64,000 nt of DNA from contig CAXXXY010000007.1 of the NCBI GenBank assembly GCA_963667515.2, positions 248,001-312,000 of the forward strand. The letters run 5' to 3'. Positions 46,480-54,333 of the stretch are shown here, piece by piece. Both the position numbers and the translations under genes were made by a program. This DNA is from VYDC01 sp963667515 (GTDB taxonomy: Bacteria > Chloroflexota > Dehalococcoidia > UBA2979). The notes beneath the pieces are model-generated. The model ran no database searches and was not told where the DNA came from. It saw nothing but the letters and a program-made list of their open reading frames with translations. The first letter of the stretch is position 1; each line of letters opens with the position of its first letter.

Positions 46480-47140
46480 CTACAGCAGCACGACGCCGAG
46501 GGCGACGAGCGCCGGCAGCGCGAACCAGACGAGCGCAGTGAGCACCAGTGCGACCGTCGCGATCGCGACGCTCCCGTCCTCGGGCACGTCGCCGGCCTCG
46601 CCGATCGTCTTCCACAGCGCGGCCAGCGGCGTGGCGAGCAGGCCCTGCGAGCGGCGCCGCGCCAGGCCTGCGCCGCGCAGCAGCGCCCACGACAGCCCCA
46701 GGAAGAGCAGCAGCGGCGCGATCGCGGCCGGCGGCAGCACGCGCCCGCTGAGCGAGATCGCGCCCGCCTGCTGCCCCAGCGAGGCGAGCGCCGGGATCGC
46801 GGCGCCCACTCCCAGCAGCACCGGCGCGCCGCCGCCGCCGCCCCCGAAGGCCGGGGCGATGCGCCCCAGCTCGACGCGCGCCCGACACAGCGGCGCGCGA
46901 GCGGGCTCGCCCGGGGCGCACTGCGCCTCCCCGCTGCGCGTAGAGCGCGACCAGCCGCTGCACGACGCCGTGGACGTGGGAGCGCACCATGTAGGCGGCG
47001 ACGAACTCGATGGCGGGGCTCGCGAGCGCCAGCGCGCGCTCCGCCGCCGCCGGGCTGCCCGCGAGCAGCCGCCGCGTGCGATCGAGCTGGCTCGTCAGCT
47101 CGTCGATCAGCAGCTCGTCCGGGCGCCGGCCCTCGGTCAT
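46480..47140 (-). pseudogene. Hypothetical two-TM membrane protein, frameshifted
   Basis: The frame starts at ATG 47140 (MTEGRRPDELLIDELTSQLD) with a helical N-terminus. At about 46936, in a G-run (CGGGGAGG), it shifts to the frame that encodes the rest. The rest is APAFGGGGGGAPVLLG, a hydrophobic helix, LPPAAIAPLLLFLGLSWALL and a C-terminal TM (IATVALVLTALVWFALPALV) to TAG 46480. With one G removed it would be about 220 residues. I do not recognise the family. The homopolymer location makes sequencing error as likely as real decay. Confidence 0.6.
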
Positions 47141-47317
47141 CTCGCTCCCCGCCCGTGCCAGCGGCAGTGTAGCGCCGCCGCTCCGCGGCCCCCTGCGGCG
47201 GCCCTGCGCGGTGCCGCCGCGTGGAGCGTCCCCCGCGCGCCTCGGCCCTCGCTTGGCTGCTCCCTCGCGCGCCGCCCCCGTGCGTGGCAGGCTGCGCCGG
47301 GTGAATGGGGGTGCGCG

Positions 47318-48224
47318 ATGGTGAAGGCGGTTCCCGGCGAGCGGCGCGGCTTCGCGCACACGCAGCACGGCAACATCGAGTACCGCGAGCGCGGCAGCGG
47401 GCCCACGCTGGTGATGCTGCACAACACCCCGTACTCCTCGGCGCGCTACTCGGCGCTGATGCCGGCGCTGGAGGACGCGTTGCACTGCGTCGCGATCTCC
47501 ACGCCGGGCTACGGCGAGTCCGACCGGCCGCCCACGCCCTACGAAAGGGACTTATACGCCTAAGCTGCCATAAGTCCCCTACGAAACGGTCGAGGAGTTC
47601 GCGCGCGCCTTTATCCGGGTCTTCGACGACCTCGGCATCGAGCGCGCGCACCTCTACGGCGCGCAGACCGGCTCGCAGGTCGCGATGTCGCTGGCCGCCG
47701 ACTACCCCGAGCGCGTCGAGCGGCTGGTGCTGGAGGAGCCGTTCCACTGGGGGACGCCCGCGCGCCGCGAGGCGCACCTGCGTCGCCACCGCTACTACCC
47801 GCCGCGGCCGGACGGCGGCCACCTCGTCGAGATCTGGAAGCGACGCGGCGGCGACCGGCCGGGCACCGACCTGAAGAAGCTCTCGGCGATGATGCTCGAC
47901 TACCTCAGCGTCAACGACGACGAGGGCGTGGAGGAGCTCTACGGCGGCATGGGCTGGGAGGGCGCGGGCCCCAACGCGATGACGACGTGGGAGACCTGGG
48001 AGCAGGTGCAGCGCATCCAGGCGCCGATGCTGGTGATGCACGGCACGGCCAGCGAGCTGGGCCGCTCGCACGAGAAGTTCCTGGAGCTGATCCCGAACGC
48101 CCGCGGCATCCGCCCGCCCTCCGGGCGGGACGGCGACAGCTCGATCGCGCCGCAGCTCTGGGACCCGAGCGCCGACCTCGAGCTGTGGGCCCGCGAGGTG
48201 AAGCGCTTCCTGCTGGAGGGCTAG
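47318..48224 (+). pseudogene. Alpha/beta-hydrolase-fold protein (triad-less type) broken by a 40-bp insertion
   Basis: From ATG 47318 the protein begins with FAHTQHGNIEYRERGSGPTL and LVMLHNTPYSSARY. After PPTPYE a net 40-bp insertion (47547-47586) adds RDLYA and a TAA stop and also shifts the frame. Without it the protein continues TVEEFARAFIRVFDDLGIER to TAG 48224, about 288 residues. At the nucleophile elbow it reads YGAQTGSQ instead of GxSxG. It is a close paralogue of the protein at 62691, sharing MGWEGAGP and LGRSH. Without the insertion it would probably be a non-hydrolytic or atypical alpha/beta-fold protein. Confidence 0.85.
47538..47586. mobile_element. 31-bp palindromic micro-insertion with 9-bp target duplication
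   Basis: CCTACGAAA occurs at 47538-47546 and again at 47578-47586. Between them are 31 bp starting GGGACTTATACGCC and ending GCCATAAGTCC. GGACTTAT and ATAAGTCC are perfect inverted repeats. The homologous genes have the uninterrupted sequence, so this is a real net insertion. It is AT-richer than the host gene. Confidence 0.85.
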
Positions 48225-48332
48225 CGCGCTGACGCAGCCCGCCCCCGCGCCCGATCCGCCGCTCCACGCCGAGGTCGCCGCCGTCCTCGACGAGTGCTTC
48301 ACACGCTGGAGATGAGCGTAGCAGCCGAGGAG

Positions 48333-48404
48333 TAGCGGGGCGCCGAGGGCGCGGTCCGCGGCCGGCTCGGCGCTCCGCCGAGCGGAGGCAGGAGCGCCCC
48401 GCTA
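48333..48404. terminator. Nested inverted repeat between convergent genes (possible bidirectional terminator)
   Basis: TAGCGGGGCGC (48333-48343) pairs with GCGCCCCGCTA (48394-48404). Inside, GCTCGGCG (48365-48372) pairs with CGCCGAGC (48376-48383) around a CTC loop. It lies between the convergent alpha/beta protein and SnoaL-like genes, and its right arm contains the SnoaL stop codon. No U-tract follows, so intrinsic termination is only possible. Confidence 0.4.
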
Positions 48405-48848
48405 GCGCCAGCGCAGGACGCTCCACGCCTCCTCGATCTGGCCGCCCACGATGCGCAGCGTCAGCAGCCCGTCCGCGCTCATGCGCCGGCCGGTGCCCGG
48501 CCGCCCGCAGAACGTGCCGATGTGCGTGCCCTCGAAGCGGACGTGGGCGACCACCCGGTCGCCGCTCTCGCTGATGCGCTGGATCGACATGACGCTCTCC
48601 TCGAACGCGCTGTAGTCGACGGGGTTGAGCGCGCGCGCCGCGTGGTGCGGGCAGAGATCGCGCGCCGGGCCGAAGACCCGGAAGCTCGGCGCGAACAGCC
48701 GCTCGACGCCGGCGCTCTGCGCCTCGGCGTCCGGCTCCGCGGCCAGCGCGATCGCCTCGCGCGCGACATCGATGCGGGAGGCGGGGACGACCGGCGCCGC
48801 CGGGACCTCGATGCTCGTGCGCTCTCGCGTCGCCGTCGCCTGTGTCAT
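48402..48848 (-). CDS. SnoaL/NTF2-like protein
   Basis: This 148-residue protein has the alpha+beta barrel pattern of NTF2/SnoaL-like proteins: an N-terminal helix (DVAREAIALAAEPDAEAQSA), RLFAPSFRVFGP, a GDRVVAHVRFEGTHIG strand pair and GLLTLRIVGGQIEEAWSVLR. Such proteins are polyketide cyclases, isomerases or ligand-binding proteins. The substrate is unknown. ATG 48848 has GGAGG upstream. The stop TAG forms part of the inverted repeat at 48394-48404. About 230 bp without a visible gene follow upstream. Confidence 0.75.
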   Translation of the reverse strand: MTQATATRERTSIEVPAAPVVPASRIDVAREAIALAAEPDAEAQSAGVERLFAPSFRVFGPARDLCPHHAARALNPVDYSAFEESVMSIQRISESGDRVVAHVRFEGTHIGTFCGRPGTGRRMSADGLLTLRIVGGQIEEAWSVLRWR

Positions 48849-49080
48849 CTCGCACCTCCGCCGTCCATGGGGCGCCGGCCGCTCTCGCCGTCTGCGCCTG
48901 CCGTGGGGAGAGCTTCGCCCTCGCGGAGGTGCCGCCGCGTCGCCCGAGGGGTCGCGAGCCGCCCGAAGCCGGCCGACCCGGCGCTCGGCCGGCGGCACGA
49001 CGGCGCGTCGGCCGGATGGGGGACGAGGCGCGGTGGGGAGGAGACGGGGCCCGCGTGCGGGACGGTGGGGGCGCGGGCGA

Positions 49081-49740
49081 CTAGAGCTTGATCAGCCCCT
49101 GCTGGAGCGCCTTCGTCACCGCCTCGGTGCGTCCGTTGGCGTCGAGCTTGGTGAAGATGCGCGCCACGTAGGTCTTGACCGTGCTCTCGGAGAGGTGGAG
49201 CGAGGCGGCGATCTCCTTGTTGGCGCGGCCCTGCGCCAACTCGCCCAGCACCTCCAGCTCGCGCTCGGAGAGGGCGGGGCCCACCGCCTCGCCGCGCTCG
49301 TGCTACGCTACGCGCTCCAGCACGCGCGCGGTCACGCTCGGCTCCACCACCGAGTCGCCGGCGTGCACCGCTCGGATCGCGCGGAACAGCTCCTCGCGCG
49401 AGGCGTCCTTCAGCAGGAAGCCGCGGGCGCCGGCCTCGATCGCCTCGAAGATGTACTCGTCGGTGTCGAAGGTGGTCAGCACGATGAACTGCAGCTCGGG
49501 CATCGTCGCGCGCAGCCGGCGCATCGCCTCCACGCCGTCTATGCGCGGCATGCGCAGATCCATCAGCACGAGGTCGGGCTGGATCGAGGGGGCGCGCTCC
49601 ACCGCCTCCTGCCCGTCGGCGGCGCGGCCCACAACCTCGATGTCGTCCTGCCGCTCGAGCAGAGCGGCGATGCCGTCGCGCACCACCGTGTGGTCGTCGA
49701 CGATCATCACGCGAATCGGCACCGCCGGGGCCTCGGCCAT
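49081..49740 (-). pseudogene. NarL/LuxR-type response regulator split by an in-frame amber codon
   Basis: The receiver (1-120) has Asp15/Asp16, the phospho-acceptor in LVLMDLRMPR (Asp61) and FLLKDAS. A LuxR-type HTH (LSERELEVLGELAQGRANKE, then STVKTYVARIFTKLDANGRT) ends at TAG 49081. Codon 146 (forward CTA 49303-49305) is TAG in the same frame, between the two domains: ARVLERVA, stop, HERGEAVGPALS. A single C-to-T change (CAG to TAG) explains it. Unless suppressed, only the receiver is made, and it could still accept phosphate. It is the natural partner of the kinase encoded upstream at 49846. Confidence 0.88.
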
Positions 49741-49845
49741 CGCCTCCGCCGTTCACGTGCCCGCTGCGGCGTCCTCTGAGGCGCCCGCCGGGGCCGATGG
49801 TAGCGCGCCGCGCGCGCCGGTGGATGCGGCCGCGAGCGCGCCAGC

Positions 49846-52224
49846 TCAGCTCGCCGGGATCACCGCCTCCACGAGCGTGCCGCCGCCCCCCCCGGGGCCG
49901 ACCTCCACCGAGCCGAAGAGCTGCCGCGCGCGCTGCCGCATCCCGCCGAGGCCGAAGCCGCCGCCGTCCTCGCGCCGCGGGTCCTCGCGCCGGCCGCCGG
50001 CATCGGCGCCGACGCCGACGGCCGCGCCGGGAGCGAATCCGCGCCCGTCGTCGCGCACGCGCAGCCGCACCTCGCCGGGGAGGTAGGCGACCTCCACCTC
50101 CACGCTCGACGCGCCGGCGTGCTTGCGCACGTTCGTCAGCGCCTCCTGCCCGATGCGCAGCAGCGCCGTCTGCGCGTCGCGGCTGAGCGCGCGCGGCCGG
50201 CCGGAGACGACGAGCCGCGCCGCCTCCGGTCCGCTCGCGAGGAAGCGCGCGAGCTCGCGGTCGAGCGCCTCGTCCAGCGAGTTCGCCACCATGTGCTCGG
50301 GCAGCAGGTTCCACACCGAGCGGCGCGCGTCCTGCAGGCACTCGCGCGCCAGGTCGCGCGCGCGGTTGAGGTGGGCGAGCGCCGCCTCGGGGTCGTCCGC
50401 CAGCGCGTCCTCCATCGCCTCCATCTGCAGCACGATCGCGGTCAGCCCCTGCGCGAGCGTGTCGTGGATCTCGCGCGCGAAGCGATTGCGCTCCTCCAGC
50501 ACCGCGAGGTCCTGGCTCTGCTCGAAGAGCCGCGCGTTCTCGATCGCGACAGCGAGCTGATCCGCGAAGGTCTCGGCGGTGAAGCGGTCGGCGTCGTCGA
50601 AGGCGGCGGGCTGCGGGCTGCGGATGTCGAGCACGCCGACCACCAGCGCGCCCGCGCCGATCGGGACGGCCAACTCGCTGCGCGAGCCGTCGCCGGGTGT
50701 CGTCGCGCCGGCGGGCTCCGCGCGTAGATCGTCGATCACCACGCACTCGCCGGCCGCCGCCGCGCGTCCCACCGCGCCCTCGCCGGGCGCGTAGCGCCGC
50801 TGCGCGGGCGGCTCGCCCTCCGCGACCGGGCCGGCGGGGGAGCCGGCGACGAGGTCGCCCGACTCATCGTCGGCGAGGTAGACCTCGACGGCGGTGTAGC
50901 CGAACGCCTCGCGCAGCCGCTCGCCGACGGCGGGCAGCAGCGCGTCGAGGCGGGTCAGCGACCCGATCTGTTGCGCCACGTCGGCCACGGCCAGCGCGCG
51001 TTGGTTCAGCTCGCGCAGCTCCTCGCCGCGCTGCGCCGCCTCCTCGTAGAGGCGCCGGTTCTCGGCGGTGCGCTCCTCCACGCAGCGCTCCAGCGAGGCG
51101 TACGAGTCGGCCAGCGCGTCGGCCATCGCGTTGAAGCGGCCGCCCAGCGCGGCCAGCTCCTCGTCCGTGTCGGTGTCCACGCGGTGCGCGAGATCGCCGG
51201 CGGCGATGCGGTCGGCGCCCTCGGCGAGCCGCTCCAGCGGCCGGAGCATCCGCCGCACTACCACCCACAGCAGCATCCCGGAGAGCGCCCCGCCCAGGGC
51301 CAGCACCAGCAGCGCGATGCGCCCCGTGCGTCGGATGGGCGCCACCACCTCGTCCCACGACTCCTCGGTGACGACCCCCCAGCCGGTGCCGACGACCGGC
51401 GCGAAGCCGGAGATCGTCTTCTCGCCCTGGCTCCCCGGGCCGACCGCTGCGCCCGTCTGCCCGTCCACCGCGGCGCGTACCGACGCGAGCTCCGTGAGCG
51501 GCTGCCCGACCAGCGCGGGGTCGCGGTGGTAGATGACGCGCCCGCCCTCGTCGACGAGGAACGCCGAGCCGCTGGAGCCGGTCCGCAGCTCGGCGACGGC
51601 CGCGAGCAGCGGCGCGTCGAGCGAGATGCCGCCCGCGAGCACCGCGGCCAGCTCCCCACGGACGAGCACCGGCACCGCGACCACGATGAAGTCGACGCCG
51701 GTGAAGGGGTCGCGGAAGACGCTGGAGAGCGCGGCGCGCCGCTCCCCCGCGACCACGCGCAGCTGCAAGCGATCGGGGAACTGCAGCCACTGCGGCAGCA
51801 GCGCGAGCCACGGCGGGTCGGTGGCGACGACGACGCCCTCCGCGTCGTAGGCGAGCAGGCCGATGTCGAAGCTCTGGAGCTGGCCGCCCCGCGCGCTCGC
51901 GAGCAGCGACCGGATCGAGCCCGCGCCACCGTCGCGCAGCTGCGGGGCGCCCGCCAGCTCCTCCAGCGGCTCCGGGAGGGCGGCGAGCCGGTCGGCGAGG
52001 CGGCCCGCCGTCACCCGCGCGAGCTCCGAGTCGCGCCGCTTCACCACCTCCTCGGCGACTCGGTCGACGGCCAGCAGCCCGCCCACGGCGACCACCACCA
52101 GCACGACGACGAAGGGCGCCAGCGCGGCGATCAGGCTCTTGCCGAGCAGGCTCCGCCACGGGCGCCAGCCCCGCCAGCCGCGCGAGCCACGACCGCCGTG
52201 GCGGCGCTCAGTCGAGGGCGCCAC
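49846..52224 (-). CDS. Membrane sensor histidine kinase (Cache-HAMP-GAF-HisKA_3)
   Basis: This 792-residue protein starts at GTG 52224. It has a TM (LIAALAPFVVVLVVVAVGGL), an extracellular Cache-like sensor (about 70-330), a second TM (IALLVLALGGALSGMLLWVV), HAMP and a GAF domain (about 460-590). A NarX/DesK-type core follows with NRFAREIHDTLAQGLTAIV (His about 586), DDGRGFAP and GFGLGGMRQRA. It should phosphorylate the adjacent LuxR-type regulator. It overlaps the stop of the binding-protein gene by 17 bp, which indicates translational coupling. The three genes form a probable sensory operon. Confidence 0.9.
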   Translation of the reverse strand: MAPSTERRHGGRGSRGWRGWRPWRSLLGKSLIAALAPFVVVLVVVAVGGLLAVDRVAEEVVKRRDSELARVTAGRLADRLAALPEPLEELAGAPQLRDGGAGSIRSLLASARGGQLQSFDIGLLAYDAEGVVVATDPPWLALLPQWLQFPDRLQLRVVAGERRAALSSVFRDPFTGVDFIVVAVPVLVRGELAAVLAGGISLDAPLLAAVAELRTGSSGSAFLVDEGGRVIYHRDPALVGQPLTELASVRAAVDGQTGAAVGPGSQGEKTISGFAPVVGTGWGVVTEESWDEVVAPIRRTGRIALLVLALGGALSGMLLWVVVRRMLRPLERLAEGADRIAAGDLAHRVDTDTDEELAALGGRFNAMADALADSYASLERCVEERTAENRRLYEEAAQRGEELRELNQRALAVADVAQQIGSLTRLDALLPAVGERLREAFGYTAVEVYLADDESGDLVAGSPAGPVAEGEPPAQRRYAPGEGAVGRAAAAGECVVIDDLRAEPAGATTPGDGSRSELAVPIGAGALVVGVLDIRSPQPAAFDDADRFTAETFADQLAVAIENARLFEQSQDLAVLEERNRFAREIHDTLAQGLTAIVLQMEAMEDALADDPEAALAHLNRARDLARECLQDARRSVWNLLPEHMVANSLDEALDRELARFLASGPEAARLVVSGRPRALSRDAQTALLRIGQEALTNVRKHAGASSVEVEVAYLPGEVRLRVRDDGRGFAPGAAVGVGADAGGRREDPRREDGGGFGLGGMRQRARQLFGSVEVGPGGGGGTLVEAVIPAS

Positions 52225-53242
52225 TGGCGTAGATCCGGTCCACGAACGAGGGGTCGTAGACCTCGGCCACCTCCACCGCCGCGTCCAGCGAGCCGAACTC
52301 CAGCAGCAGGTCCGCCACCGGCTGCCACTGCTCGATGCTGCCGCGGCCGATCCCGTCGGGGCGGTCGGCGGCCCGCAGATCCGTCTCCAGCAGGAAGCTC
52401 TGGTGGTCGCGGTCCGCGTCCACCGCGAAGCGCAGCGTGATCTCCACGTCCTCGTCGATGTGCCCCGCCGCGTAGAGGGCGCCGCGCAGCGTGGCGCGCA
52501 GGAAGCGCGTCGCGAGCTCCGGCTGCTCGGCGAGTAGCGCCTCGTGCGCGACGAGCGTGAGTCCGAGCGTCGGCACGCCGAGCTCGTGCGGGTCGAGCAC
52601 CCGCGCGTCCACCCCCTGCCGGCGCAGCGTGTCGGGCTCGTTGTTGATGAAGACGGGGTAGACATCGATCTCGCCCGTCAGGAAGCGGTCGAGCTCTCCG
52701 AAGCCGATGCGGACGAACTCGGCGTCCTCGATCGAGAGCCCGGCGCTCGCCAGCAGCGCCAACAGCTCGGGCGGCGGGGTGGACGAGGTGTTGCCGATGG
52801 TCGCGCCGGCGAAGTCCGCGGGCGTGGCGATGCCCAAGCCCGCCGCCACGACGTAGCCGCGGTCGCCGCGCTGGCCGAACAGCGCGACGGCGCGGATCGG
52901 CAGCTCGCGGTTGCGCGTGTCGCGGCTGCCCTTCAGGCCCAGCAGCCCGGGCGCGGTGGCGGTCGTGAAGTCGATCTCGCGGGCCTCCAGCAGATCGATG
53001 TGCGCGGCGCGGCCCGGCGAGTGCCGGATCTCGACGGCGAGATCCTCGTCCTCGTAGAAGCCTTTCGCGTCGGCGACGTAGACCGCGACGAAGGGGAGGC
53101 TCGCCTGCGGGCTGAAGCCCGCCATGAAGACGACCTCGTCGCGGTCGTCGCCGCGGGCGAGGATCAGCGCGGCGAGCAGCGCCAGGGCGGCGAGCCCCAC
53201 GGGCGCGGCGCCGAGGAGCCCACGGCGACCGACGGTGCGCAT
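52208..53242 (-). CDS. NMT1/THI5-like periplasmic substrate-binding protein
   Basis: This 344-residue protein has a hydrophobic signal or anchor (GLLGAAPVGLAALALLAALI, about 10-30). An ABC-type binding fold of the nitrate/taurine/thiamine-precursor group follows (FSPQASLPFVAVYVADAKGF, FYEDEDLAVEIRHS, GATIGNTSSTPPPELL, GEIDVYPVFINNEP). Its binding cleft would bind a small molecule outside the cell. No permease or ATPase lies here. Instead a sensor kinase gene overlaps its end, suggesting that it delivers a ligand signal to the kinase. The ligand is not predictable. Confidence 0.85.
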   Translation of the reverse strand: MRTVGRRGLLGAAPVGLAALALLAALILARGDDRDEVVFMAGFSPQASLPFVAVYVADAKGFYEDEDLAVEIRHSPGRAAHIDLLEAREIDFTTATAPGLLGLKGSRDTRNRELPIRAVALFGQRGDRGYVVAAGLGIATPADFAGATIGNTSSTPPPELLALLASAGLSIEDAEFVRIGFGELDRFLTGEIDVYPVFINNEPDTLRRQGVDARVLDPHELGVPTLGLTLVAHEALLAEQPELATRFLRATLRGALYAAGHIDEDVEITLRFAVDADRDHQSFLLETDLRAADRPDGIGRGSIEQWQPVADLLLEFGSLDAAVEVAEVYDPSFVDRIYASGALD

Positions 53243-53356
53243 GCCGATGAGTCTGCCACAGGCTGCTCGCGCGCGGCCGAGTGTCGCCCGAAGCGCCGAC
53301 GCGCCGTCGACCGAATCGCCGACGCCGTGGGCGGCGGGGGGCGCGACGATCGTGGC

Positions 53357-53788
53357 ATGGACACCGCCTCCCCCCGGCATGTCGGAGCGCGCGTGCTGGT
53401 CGCCGACGCCAGCGAGGCGGTGGGCGACGCGCTCGCGCGGCTGCTGCGCCGCGAGGCGGGCGTGGCCACTGTGGTGCGCGCCGCCGAGGCGCTGCGCCGC
53501 GCCGCGGAGCTGCGCCCGGAGCTCGTGCTGCTCGACTTCGCGCTGCCGGAGACGGGGCTCGCCGCCTACCTCGATGAGCTGCGCGGGGCCGCTCCGGGCG
53601 CGAGCGTGCTGCTGCTGCTGGTGCACCCCGCGGATGCCGCGGCGGCGGAGGACGCTCCCGGCGTCGCCGGTTGGCTGCTAAAAGACGCGGGCGCCGAGGA
53701 GCTGCGCCGCCGCGTCCGCGCCCACCTCGAGGAGGCGCGGGCGGAGCGCGATGCCGGCGTCGAGGGTGCGGCCGAGGGGGCGGGCTAG
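53357..53788 (+). CDS. Stand-alone response-regulator receiver
   Basis: This 143-residue protein has a receiver domain only: Asp16-type acid (VLVADASE), phospho-acceptor LVLLDFALPE (Asp60), a hydrophobic Val/Leu strand (VLLLLVHP) and Lys in WLLKDAG. The C-terminus is an Ala/Glu-rich helix. Without an output domain it may act as a phosphate shuttle or sink. It is divergent from the binding protein gene (114 bp apart) and might be linked to the same system, but that is inference. Confidence 0.82.
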   Translation: MDTASPRHVGARVLVADASEAVGDALARLLRREAGVATVVRAAEALRRAAELRPELVLLDFALPETGLAAYLDELRGAAPGASVLLLLVHPADAAAAEDAPGVAGWLLKDAGAEELRRRVRAHLEEARAERDAGVEGAAEGAG

Positions 53789-53834
53789 CGGCGCGCCCGC
53801 GCCTCGCGCGGTGTGGCGGGGCCGCGGGCCGCGG

Positions 53835-54095
53835 TTAGTCGATCGGCAGCAGCGAGGTGACCTCGGTCACCGCGTCCGGCGGCGGGATGCCGACGCCGGC
53901 GTGCGCGCGGACCACGGCCTCGGCGTCGGGCGCGCGGTTCAAGCAGTACACGCCCTTCTCCAGCCCGAAGAGGATGTTGAGCGGGAGCACGCCGAACTCG
54001 TCCTCCTCGCCGCGGTCGCGACGGGCGATCAGCTCGTTGCGCTGCGGAATCGGGACGCGCGTCAGCTCCGGGTGGAAGTCCATGAAGCGCGGCAT
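53835..54095 (-). CDS. DUF4242-like small protein
   Basis: This 86-residue protein (MPRFMDFHPELTRVPIP start, then EFGVLPLNILFGLEKGVYCL, NRAPDAEAVVRAHAGVGIPP) matches the ferredoxin-like fold of DUF4242/SCO4226-type proteins, some of which bind nickel or act as small regulatory partners. GGGGAGAG precedes ATG 54095. It ends with TAA, the only TAA stop seen among the chromosomal genes here. Element C starts 13 bp upstream of its start codon. Confidence 0.75.
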   Translation of the reverse strand: MPRFMDFHPELTRVPIPQRNELIARRDRGEEDEFGVLPLNILFGLEKGVYCLNRAPDAEAVVRAHAGVGIPPPDAVTEVTSLLPID

Positions 54096-54108
54096 CGCTC
54101 TCCCCCTC

Positions 54109-54333
54109 GGCAACGTTCCGTTGGCAACGTTCCGTTGCATCCTAGCGGCTGCCGCTCCTGCTGGAGGGCTGCGACCTGTCCGGCGGTCGTCGGAGCCATA
54201 GCGGCGCTTCTACGCGTCCGGCGGCGTTCGCCTCCGGCCGCACGCGACGCCTCCGCACGCGGCAGCCCCTCGGATGCAACGGAACGTTGCCAACGGAATG
54301 TTGCCAACGGAACGTTGCCAGCGGAGCGTTGCT
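54109..54333. repeat. MITE/REPIN-like element C with 14-bp tandem palindromic ends
   Basis: The left end has GGCAACGTTCCGTT twice (54109 and 54123) and then GCATCCTAGCGGCTGCCGC. The right end (from 54259) has GCGGCAGCCCCTCGGATGC followed by AACGGAACGTTGCC-type 14-bp units ending at 54291, 54305, 54319 and 54333. The core terminal inverted repeats (33 bp) match almost perfectly. The inside carries no plausible gene. The element lies between DUF4242 and the CoA-transferase gene, whose stop is in the last repeat unit. Confidence 0.8.

Noticed and set aside
48225..48332. Short open stretch after the broken alpha/beta gene (LHAEVAAVLDECFTRWR) as a gene remnant
   Set aside because: It is under 30 codons with no start codon or recognisable family. 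I could not support a gene.
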